Below, in pieces: positions 6,690 through 11,885 of a stretch of 11,885 nucleotides of DNA. Below the pieces are notes generated by a model. That model was not told the DNA's origin, searched no databases, and was given only the letters and a program-made list of their open reading frames with translations. This DNA comes from Deltaproteobacteria bacterium. GTDB lineage: Bacteria; Desulfobacterota; Desulfobacteria; Desulfobacterales; JAFDDL01. The position numbers and the translations under genes are program-made. The stretch is taken from the NCBI GenBank assembly GCA_019310865.1, contig JAFDDL010000059.1:1-11885 (forward strand). The letters are read 5' to 3'. How positions within the stretch are numbered: the stretch's first letter is position 1; each line of letters opens with the position of its first letter.

Positions 6690-8053
6690 TATACACCTCC
6701 TACCACAACATTGTTAATCAGAATATGGGGCGCACCGAGACATGATCTTGGATTGGCCTGGCCCTTACCGCATCCGCCGGTTTTGCCGAGTTTCAAATCA
6801 TCGGCAACTCCCACAATGCTTTGCAGTGTTACGTAGAGGTTTCCGGAAATACTGGTATCTCTGACCAGTTCCGCCTTTTTGCCGCCCCGAATCCGGTACC
6901 CGTATTGGCTGGCGAAAGTGAAATTTTCACCGCTGGTCTGTCCGCCCAGGCTGTCCACAAAATAGTATCCTTCACCCAGACGTTCCATCAGGATGTCGAG
7001 TGTGTCAGGCCCCGGTTCGATGAAGATGTTTCCCATGCGGATCATGGGGGCGTACCGGTAATCTTCGGCCACACAATGCCCCGTAATCGGCTCACCGAAG
7101 CTTGCGGCCGTTCGCCTGGAATGGAGCCGGCCCGTGAGCACACCGTTTTTCATGAGCGCAACGGGTTTTGCCAATACACCTTCATCATCATACTTGTAAT
7201 GCCCCAATTGATTTCGAGGGGTTGGATTATCTGTAATGCTGAGGATATGCGTACCCAGCTTTGCGCCGAGTTGCATTTTTTCACGCATGGTGGGGGCTTC
7301 TTCGATGATATCGGCTTCTGAAAAATGACCGAAGGCTTCGTGGGTAAACACCCCGGCCAAATGTGGATCGAGAATGACATTGTGAACCCCGCCCTTTACC
7401 GGAGAGGCTGTCAGAAGGTCCAGCGCCAGGGCGGTTTTTTTCTCGAATTCAGCATCTTCGTTTCGCAGGCCGGTAAACCCCTCGCTGCCGCCAATGCCCA
7501 CCATCGTTTTACGAATTTCCGCGCCTGCTGACGATGTGATGACGCATCGAAGCTGGGTTGTAACCAGATCCTCTTGAATCCGGGCGCCCTCGGTGCTCAT
7601 GAAGTGCTTTTCCCGTATTTGTTCCACATACCCCGTGTTGGTGGATACGATGTTTTCGTGCCCCAGCGGGATCTCGTTATATCGGTGGGTCAAGGCGGTT
7701 TTTTCTTCTAGCGTGATTTTTCTGGGGTCTTCGTCCAGTGATGGCTTATAGATGTCCTCAATTGCCGCTGCAGATGAAAGCAGAATCGGTTCGCGAGTGT
7801 TCTTTGCAATGATTGCCGCGTTTTCCAGCGCTTTTCCAACGGCCGTGTCCGCATCGGCTGCCTTTGTGAACGAAACCGATGCAAAGCCACCGTTTTTAAG
7901 CACCCGCACGACATATCCATCCGCGGTGTTTGAACCCGTGCCGGTGAGGTTTTTGCCCGTGAAGGTGACGGTGGTATCGGTTTTTTTCTCGTATCGGATG
8001 TCGGCGTAATCCGCATCCACCTTTTCCAAAATTTGGTTTAGATGATCGAACAT
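6689..8053 (-). CDS. tldD: TldD, zinc metalloprotease subunit of TldD/TldE
   Basis: 454-residue catalytic subunit. The zinc motif HEAFGH (His238, Glu239, His243) lies in GVFTHEAFGHFSEADI, and the conserved cysteine near the end is Cys428 in GGCGKGQ. Other family signatures: GDEGxx-like KYDDEGVLAKPV, YAPMIRMGNIFIEPG, DSLGGQTSGENF and the C-terminal GAPHILINNVVVGG. The active site appears complete. The frame is open up to 8146, but the start at 8053 is chosen because it has an AGGAGG Shine-Dalgarno and gives a normal TldD N-terminus; the extra 31 residues show no conservation that I recognise. It is first of the tldD-tldE(-MOT1) unit. No convincing promoter was found upstream on the minus strand. 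Confidence 0.94.
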   Translation of the reverse strand: MFDHLNQILEKVDADYADIRYEKKTDTTVTFTGKNLTGTGSNTADGYVVRVLKNGGFASVSFTKAADADTAVGKALENAAIIAKNTREPILLSSAAAIEDIYKPSLDEDPRKITLEEKTALTHRYNEIPLGHENIVSTNTGYVEQIREKHFMSTEGARIQEDLVTTQLRCVITSSAGAEIRKTMVGIGGSEGFTGLRNEDAEFEKKTALALDLLTASPVKGGVHNVILDPHLAGVFTHEAFGHFSEADIIEEAPTMREKMQLGAKLGTHILSITDNPTPRNQLGHYKYDDEGVLAKPVALMKNGVLTGRLHSRRTAASFGEPITGHCVAEDYRYAPMIRMGNIFIEPGPDTLDILMERLGEGYYFVDSLGGQTSGENFTFASQYGYRIRGGKKAELVRDTSISGNLYVTLQSIVGVADDLKLGKTGGCGKGQANPRSCLGAPHILINNVVVGGV

Positions 8054-8446
8054 CAGGCCTCCTGTTTGATTCGCTTTTGAATTAAATGCCGGTTTTGATC
8101 GCGACAGCCTGCAAACATCATTTTTATGACTGCGATGAACACCCAATACTTGATCGAAAACAGATACGCAATATAATAAATAACACCGGTTGCCGAACTT
8201 TGAGAAACCCGGATTCCATTGAGCCTTTGATGATCTCCAGGCAGGGTTTCAACCGTCTCAAGGGCTTTGGATTTTTGGAAATCCTGTATCTTCTGCAGTT
8301 GCATTGGCAATCTGAACTCTTGTCAGTGGCACAATGAGTGGCCTTTTTGATAAACGAAATGACCAGATGGCAAATGACAGCTCAGGTGAACTGTTGGAAA
8401 AGTCAAGAAAATTTACATGTTATGATTGACCAAAATCGAAAATATC
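8054..8446. other. Gene-free or decayed stretch between tldD and the khpA promoter
   Basis: About 390 bases without a gene I can defend. A minus-strand frame of 85 codons (8310-8053, TTG start) stops exactly on the tldD ATG (TGATG) and holds one hydrophobic stretch (GVIYYIAYLFSIKYWVFIAV). It has no Shine-Dalgarno and resembles no family I know. A plus-strand ATG at 8334 opens a 31-codon frame (MSGLFDKRNDQMANDSSGEL...) that stops early and might be a gene remnant. Base composition becomes more AT-rich from about 8340 rightwards. The tldD promoter should lie here, but no clear -35/-10 pair was found. Confidence 0.4.
8058..8063 (-). promoter_or_regulatory. Ribosome binding site of tldD
   Basis: A perfect AGGAGG lies on the minus strand, four bases before the ATG at 8053. 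The spacing is a little short, but no better site exists for the longer frame starting at 8146. This decides the tldD start. Confidence 0.75.
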
Positions 8447-8475
8447 TTGACAGCGAGTGTGATTTTGAGCATAAA
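8447..8475 (+). promoter_or_regulatory. Probable sigma70 promoter of the khpA unit
   Basis: A perfect TTGACA (8447-8452), a 17-base spacer, then CATAAA (8470-8475), matching four of six -10 positions. A start near 8482 would give a leader of about 195 bases before khpA. TTGACCAAA occurs twice in direct orientation (8426-8434 and 8492-8500), on either side of the promoter, and could be a regulator site. Confidence 0.5.
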
Positions 8476-8557
8476 TACAATGTGAGTTGTTTTGACCAAA
8501 TCAAACGGTTGCCCCGGCAAAGGTACCGGTGTTAATTTTCATACAAGTGGGAGTTGC

Positions 8558-8607
8558 CAGGGGGTAAGGTTGAGAATGGTGAGACTCCAGAGGGGTGTCT
8601 TACCCTG
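8558..8607 (+). other. Stem-loop in the long 5' leader of khpA
   Basis: GGGTAAG (8562-8568) pairs fully with CTTACCC (8599-8605), and G8561-T8606 can extend it as a wobble pair. The 30 bases enclosed can form a smaller hairpin, GACTCC with GGTGTC around an AGAGG loop, with one mismatch. It lies between the probable promoter and khpA, and ends about 70 bases before the ATG. No T-run follows, so it is not a standard terminator. It is a possible cis-regulatory RNA or KH-protein binding site; I recognise no named riboswitch. Confidence 0.4.
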
Positions 8608-8675
8608 TAGATAGAAGCTGATAATCGATTTCCCATCTTAAATGTTTTTCTGTTGCTGAAACGGGAGGTCCACTC

Positions 8676-8906
8676 ATGAAAGATCTACTTGTTGAAATCG
8701 CAAAGGCTTTGGTTGATAATCCGGAACAAGTAAAGGTTTCTGAGATTAAAGGTAGGCAGACCATTGTGCTGGAACTTAGTGTTGCTAAAGAGGATTTAGG
8801 AAAGATCATTGGTAGACAAGGCAAAAATGCAAATGCAATACGAACGGTATTGAATTGTGCTGCCAGAAAGCTGAACAAGCATGTGGTGCTGGAAGTTATA
8901 GAGTAA
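8676..8906 (+). CDS. khpA: KhpA-like KH-domain RNA-binding protein (YlqC/UPF0109)
   Basis: 76-residue protein, essentially a single KH domain. The start MKDLLVEIAKALVDNPEQV and the RNA-binding GxxG loop GRQG (46-49) in LGKIIGRQGKNANAIR match the KhpA (YlqC, UPF0109) family, as does the end VLEVIE. KhpA proteins bind many RNAs, sometimes with KhpB/EloR, and affect cell division and RNA fate in Gram-positive bacteria. A good Shine-Dalgarno, GGGAGG (8663-8668), sits seven bases before the ATG. The usual rpsP-khpA-rimM-trmD setting is absent: here the gene has a long structured leader and is followed after 66 bases by a cpYpsA gene. It may therefore be a second, accessory copy. Its codons are AT-ended with AGG/AGA arginines, unlike the neighbouring housekeeping genes. 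Confidence 0.88.
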   Translation: MKDLLVEIAKALVDNPEQVKVSEIKGRQTIVLELSVAKEDLGKIIGRQGKNANAIRTVLNCAARKLNKHVVLEVIE

Positions 8907-8912
8907 TAAAGG

Positions 8913-8959
8913 CTTCCGGCATAAAGTGGGTACTTATCCTGAAGGAACTGTGCCGGAAG
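8913..8959 (+). other. Three-way-junction-like RNA element before the cpYpsA gene
   Basis: CTTCCGGCA (8913-8921) pairs perfectly with TGCCGGAAG (8951-8959). Within it two small hairpins can form: AAGT/ACTT around GGGT (8924-8935) and TCC/GGA around TGAA (8937-8946). The right arm ends inside the Shine-Dalgarno of the next gene (AGGTGA, 8958-8963), so the closed form would partly hide it. This geometry suits a translational switch or a binding site for the KH protein encoded just upstream. It begins seven bases after the khpA stop. It could also be a simple mRNA-processing hairpin. Confidence 0.45.
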
Positions 8960-8972
8960 GTGAGATCAAAAA

Positions 8973-9791
8973 ATGGTAAAAAAAATTATATCAGGTGGAC
9001 AAACAGGTGCCCAGCAAGGTGCCTTGGATGCAGTCATTGAATTTGGCATCCCATATGGCGGTTGGATACCAAAAGGCCGGCTTACGGAGGATGGCCCTTT
9101 GCAGGGAATGCTGACCTTCACGGAGATGCCGACTAAAAGTGATAAGGCCTGTACTGAGCAAAACGTGGTTGACTCTGATGGCACGGTAATCATTTCAAGG
9201 GGCAGGCTCAAAGGTGGTTCAGCATATACAAAAAAAATGGCGAAGCGGCATAATAACCCTTACCTTCATATCAACCTTAAAAAGACAGCTACTTTCTTTG
9301 CCGCATCAGAAATAATTAAATGGGTAGAAGAAAACGACATCGAAGTTCTTAATGTAACGGGTCCAAGAGAAAACAAAGATCCTTTCATATGTAAAGATGT
9401 ACAAAAGATCATTGAAGGGGTCTATTATCTGAGTATTGTTAAGGCAGATATGGATTTTATGCAACTTCCCAATTATGATGGGATGAAATTAGATCCGGCC
9501 AATAGACCCAGGACTGTTGAAGAAGCGGTAAACAGAACCATATATGATATGTCACTGAAGGATAAAGTCGCAGTGGCCAATATGACAGAGAAGGATTTAA
9601 TCATTCTTGAGGGAATATTGGTGTTCTATGTATCAATGCTGCTTGAGGAGTGGACTGTAAATGAGGAGTTGTTGGGATCTTGCAGGTCATCGACTGGAAA
9701 TGATTTGGATGCAGCTGAGGCATCCGCTTTAATCTTAGAGGAGATTTGGAAAGAGCTGAAAGTGACACATAAATTAAAGGTTGTGAAATGA
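8973..9791 (+). CDS. Circularly permuted YpsA (SLOG) protein with extra C-terminal domain
   Basis: 272 residues. Residues 1 to about 155 are a cpYpsA domain, once annotated as a putative molybdenum-carrier protein: SGGQTGAQQGALDA (7-20), GGWIPKGR (29-36), VIISRGRLKGGSAYT (72-86) and TGPRE (129-133). The family belongs to the SLOG superfamily of Rossmann-like proteins that bind nucleotide-derived ligands; the molybdenum role came from structural similarity and is unproven. Residues 178-272 form a second, mostly helical domain beginning RPRTVEEAVNRTIYDMSLKD, which I recall from other cpYpsA proteins (perhaps DUF6794; not verified). Its middle (LEGILVFYVSMLLEEW) looks unlike the LG-IR-FGLW-type core I remember and may be diverged. 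The start has AGGTGA nine bases upstream. The gene is likely co-transcribed with khpA, with the same AT-rich codon use. Confidence 0.82.
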   Translation: MVKKIISGGQTGAQQGALDAVIEFGIPYGGWIPKGRLTEDGPLQGMLTFTEMPTKSDKACTEQNVVDSDGTVIISRGRLKGGSAYTKKMAKRHNNPYLHINLKKTATFFAASEIIKWVEENDIEVLNVTGPRENKDPFICKDVQKIIEGVYYLSIVKADMDFMQLPNYDGMKLDPANRPRTVEEAVNRTIYDMSLKDKVAVANMTEKDLIILEGILVFYVSMLLEEWTVNEELLGSCRSSTGNDLDAAEASALILEEIWKELKVTHKLKVVK

Positions 9792-9806
9792 ACAGAATCT
9801 ATATCC

Positions 9807-9890
9807 CTGCCACAAAACCTGGGTAACCCAATATTGCTTAAAATGAGTTTGGGTGTGGGGTATCGTGTGGGATGCAGGTATTTTAGGCAG
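9807..9890. other. Folded non-coding 3' region after the cpYpsA gene
   Basis: CTGCC (9807-9811) and ACCTG (9817-9821) are answered in order by CAGGT (9875-9879) and GGCAG (9886-9890), with partly pairing AAA/TTT between them. Inside, ACCCAA (9826-9831) pairs with TTGGGT (9849-9854). Together they make a branched fold of about 84 bases that fills the gap between the stop codon and the tRNA terminator. No reading frame is convincing here. It may protect the mRNA 3' end or be a small RNA. The pairings are short, so chance is possible. Confidence 0.3.
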
Positions 9891-9924
9891 AAAAAAAGGG
9901 TTTAGAAAATCTTCCTAAACCCTT
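9891..9924 (-). terminator. Rho-independent terminator of the tRNA-Val/tRNA-Asp unit
   Basis: On the minus strand AAGGGTTTAG and CTAAACCCTT form a perfect 10-bp stem around a nine-base loop (9896-9924), running into seven T residues (9897-9891). It starts 10 bases after the tRNA-Asp CCA. In the plus direction the stem is followed by TTGATTCT, a poor T-run, so it works mainly for the minus strand. Confidence 0.85.
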
Positions 9925-9934
9925 GATTCTGTGG

Positions 9935-10012
9935 TGGCGGGGACGACGAGACTTGAACTCGCGGCCTCTGGCTTGACAGGCCAGCGCTCTAACCAAACTG
10001 AGCTACGCCCCC
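9935..10012 (-). tRNA. tRNA-Asp(GTC)
   Basis: A 78-nt cloverleaf with encoded CCA. Acceptor GGGGGCG (10012-10006) pairs with CGTCCCC, including one G-T pair; the discriminator is G, as expected for aspartate. D-stem GCTC/GAGC with a ten-base loop; anticodon stem CTGGC/GCCAG with loop CTGTCAA, giving GTC (9977-9975); T-stem GCGAG/CTCGT with loop TTCAAGT. A second CCA triplet follows the first directly in the DNA. It is transcribed with tRNA-Val(TAC), 22 bases upstream, and terminated at 9891-9924. Confidence 0.96.
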
Positions 10013-10034
10013 GATTGGGATATCGTTTTGATTG

Positions 10035-10110
10035 TGGTGGGCGGAACAGGGCTTGAACCTGTGACCCTCGGCTTGTAAGGCCGATGCTCTCCCAACTGAG
10101 CTACCCGCCC
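10035..10110 (-). tRNA. tRNA-Val(TAC)
   Basis: A 76-nt cloverleaf with encoded CCA. Acceptor GGGCGGG (10110-10104) pairs with TCCGCCC with one G-T pair; discriminator A. D-stem GCTC/GAGC; anticodon stem TCGGC/GCCGA with loop CTTACAA, giving TAC (10077-10075); T-stem ACAGG/CCTGT. It reads GTA and GTG (and possibly other) valine codons. It is the first gene of a two-tRNA unit and lies 87 bases downstream of the lon stop. Confidence 0.96.
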
Positions 10111-10147
10111 GTCTTCATAGGCAAATTTTCCTGCAAAGAGAGTCGTA

Positions 10148-10176
10148 TGGCTACCAAGATAGCCTGTTGTTGTCAA
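10148..10176 (-). promoter_or_regulatory. Possible promoter of the tRNA-Val/tRNA-Asp unit
   Basis: A perfect TTGACA on the minus strand (10176-10171) is followed after 17 bases by a weak -10, TAGCCA (10153-10148), preceded by an extended TG. The distance to the tRNA (about 30 bases of leader) is right. The -10 lies within the inverted repeat GGCTA/TAGCC (10149-10164), which may be chance. The unit could instead be read from lon. Confidence 0.4.
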
Positions 10177-10197
10177 GGAAAAAGTTCCCTTTATTTG

Positions 10198-11885
10198 CTA
10201 TATTAAAGAACTTTCCCTCGGTGCTTCTTTTGGCGGAATTTCCAGTGGAATATCACTTCCTTTAAATACCGGTTCGCCCTCCGGTTCGATCAATGCATGC
10301 GATAGTACCTCGTCCATATGCTCGACGAGAATCATCTCGACCTTTTTGGAAATAACGGCCGGTATGTCCTTTAAATCCTTTTTGTTTTCCATCGGTATCA
10401 GCACCGCGCGAATGTTCCCCCGATGGGCGGCCAGAATTTTTTCCTTGAGCCCACCGATGGGCAGAACCCGGCCGCGCAGGGTGATTTCACCGGTCATCGC
10501 GATATCGCGCCGAATGGGTCGCTTGGTCAGCGCCGACGCGATGGCGCTGCAAATGGATATGCCCGCTGAGGGGCCATCTTTGGGAATAGCACCTTCCGGG
10601 ATATGGACATGAATATCAACCGATTTGTAAAATTCCGGATCGATGGCCAGGGATTCCGCCCGAGATCGAACATAGCTCATGGCCGCCTGGGCGGATTCCT
10701 TCATGACGTCACCGAGTTTTCCAGTGATGATCAAATCCCCTTTCCCAGGCATGGTAAGCGCTTCCACGCACAGCAGTTCGCCGCCCACCTGGGTCCAGGC
10801 AAGACCGGTGGCCATGCCGACCTGGTCGTTTTCTTCGACCTGTCCGTACTTGAAGCGCTCCGGGCCGAGGAATTTTTGAACTGACGTGGCGGTGATCCGA
10901 TGGGATTTGCTTTTTCGATCGGTGTGCTTCAGAACCTCTCGGGCAACCTTTCGGCAGATGGCCGCAAGTTCCCGTTCAAGATTTCGAACCCCCGCTTCCC
11001 GGGTATAGTGCCGAATCAGTGACAAGATGGCGCTTTTGGAAAAATTGACCGGTATTTCCGAAAGGCCGTTGGCCTTGATCTGCTTGGGAAGCAGAAACTT
11101 GGTCGCGATGCTAAATTTCTCGTATTCGGTATAACCCGGAAGGCGGATTACCTCCATCCGGTCCTGAAGCGGTAGGGGAATGTCCGGCAATGTGTTGGCG
11201 GTTGTGATAAACAGGATGTCGGAAAGATCATAATCCACGTCCAGGTAGTGGTCATTGAAATTGAAGTTCTGCTCGGGGTCCAGGACTTCCAAAAGGGCCG
11301 CCGACGGGTCTCCCCTGAAATCCATGCTCATTTTATCAACTTCATCAAGACAAAAGACCGGATTGTTGACACCGACTTTTTTCAGCGATTGGATGATTTT
11401 CCCGGGCATGGCTCCGATATAGGTTCGCCGATGGCCCCGAATTTCGGCCTCATCCCGAACCCCGCCCAGAGACAGGCGGACAAATTTGCGTCCCGTTGCC
11501 CGGGCCACCGATTTTGCCAGAGAGGTTTTCCCAACGCCCGGCGGTCCCACCAGACAGAGAATGGGGCCGCGAATTTTTTTTACCAGGCACTGGACGGCTA
11601 AGTATTCCAGAATCCGCTCTTTGGGTTTTTCCAGTCCGTAATGGTCTTCGTCCAGGATGGTTTCGGCTTTCTCAATTTCGGTTCGAACCTTGCTCTTGTC
11701 AAACCAGGGCAAACTGATCAGCCAGTCGATGTAGTTTCGCACCACCGTGGCTTCGGCCGACATGGGGGTCATGAGCTTGAGTTTTTTGAATTCCTGCCGA
11801 ACCTTACCCGCAGATTCTTTGGACATTCGTTTGCGCTTGATGCGTTTTTCAAGCTCGTTTAATTCCTCTGCCGGGTCTTCTTCCG
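10198..11885 (-). CDS. lon: ATP-dependent protease Lon (5' truncated by window edge)
   Basis: The AAA+ and peptidase parts of Lon, which unfolds and degrades damaged and regulatory proteins in the cytoplasm. The frame is open to the right edge; upstream of the Met at 11826 it still reads [14 protein letters not shown], typical coiled-coil sequence before the ATPase domain, so roughly 220-250 N-terminal residues lie outside. Counting from that Met: Walker A GPPGVGKT (94-101), [22 protein letters not shown] with sensor and pore elements, Walker B VFCLDEVD (157-164), the arginine-rich EAGVRNLER (277-285), and the protease domain with catalytic Ser420 in PKDGPSAG and Lys463 in GGLKEK, the same spacing (43) as in E. 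coli Lon. All catalytic residues are present. The extension after the last conserved helix is short (about 25 residues, rich in Pro and Glu). Stop TAG at 10198; the tRNA unit follows in the same direction. Confidence 0.96.
   Translation of the reverse strand, partial: EEDPAEELNELEKRIKRKRMSKESAGKVRQEFKKLKLMTPMSAEATVVRNYIDWLISLPWFDKSKVRTEIEKAETILDEDHYGLEKPKERILEYLAVQCLVKKIRGPILCLVGPPGVGKTSLAKSVARATGRKFVRLSLGGVRDEAEIRGHRRTYIGAMPGKIIQSLKKVGVNNPVFCLDEVDKMSMDFRGDPSAALLEVLDPEQNFNFNDHYLDVDYDLSDILFITTANTLPDIPLPLQDRMEVIRLPGYTEYEKFSIATKFLLPKQIKANGLSEIPVNFSKSAILSLIRHYTREAGVRNLERELAAICRKVAREVLKHTDRKSKSHRITATSVQKFLGPERFKYGQVEENDQVGMATGLAWTQVGGELLCVEALTMPGKGDLIITGKLGDVMKESAQAAMSYVRSRAESLAIDPEFYKSVDIHVHIPEGAIPKDGPSAGISICSAIASALTKRPIRRDIAMTGEITLRGRVLPIGGLKEKILAAHRGNIRAVLIPMENKKDLKDIPAVISKKVEMILVEHMDEVLSHALIEPEGEPVFKGSDIPLEIPPKEAPRESSLI

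Noticed and set aside
8053..8146. Longer tldD start at 8146
   Set aside because: The 31 extra residues show no family similarity that I recognise, whereas 8053 has an AGGAGG site and a normal TldD N-terminus.
4031..9791. Functional link between the MOT1 transporter and the 'molybdenum carrier' cpYpsA protein
   Set aside because: They are on opposite strands, nearly 4 kb apart, with tldDE between, and the molybdenum role of cpYpsA is only an old annotation.
9935..10012. tRNA-Asp as an integration site with att repeats
   Set aside because: The tRNA 3' sequence is not repeated elsewhere in the window and no integrase gene is present.

Overview
This window looks like a chromosomal segment of a Desulfobacterota (deltaproteobacterial, Desulfobacterales-like) bacterium. 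That placement is an inference from the style of the proteins, a moderately GC-rich base composition and the mix of housekeeping genes; nothing here fixes a genus. Both ends of the window cut genes: a PLP aminotransferase at the left and the ATP-dependent protease Lon at the right.

Left part, plus strand (1-3938): the end of a class I/II aminotransferase, then two ribosome-assembly GTPases, engB and era. An uncharacterised ATP-grasp ligase follows, whose ATG shares one base with the era stop codon, then a small HNH nuclease-like protein and a tRNA-Val(GAC) with its own probable promoter. Spacing and the shared orientation suggest that engB-era-ATP-grasp-HNH is read as one unit. Thirteen bases after the tRNA lies a long, nearly perfect palindrome (arms of 22 bp) with an extra copy of its end motif, probably a REP/MITE-like element.

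Middle, minus strand (4031-8053): tldD and tldE (pmbA), the two subunits of a metalloprotease, share one base at the stop/start junction. A MOT1-family molybdate (or sulfate) transporter follows. Between tldE and the transporter is a 10-bp inverted repeat that could be a leader structure.

Right part: about 620 bases without a secure gene separate tldD from a divergent two-gene plus-strand unit. This unit holds a KhpA-like KH-domain RNA-binding protein and a circularly permuted YpsA (SLOG superfamily) protein with an extra C-terminal domain. The unit is visibly more AT-rich than its surroundings and uses AGA/AGG arginine codons. Potential RNA structures flank its genes: a leader stem, a three-way-junction-like element overlapping the second gene's Shine-Dalgarno, and a folded 3' region. 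This is the best candidate in the window for something not yet described. A minus-strand terminator, tRNA-Asp(GTC) and tRNA-Val(TAC) follow, and then lon, also on the minus strand.

Taken together, most of the window is core cell maintenance (ribosome assembly, tRNAs, proteolysis). The khpA/cpYpsA unit and the palindrome are the accessory-looking parts.
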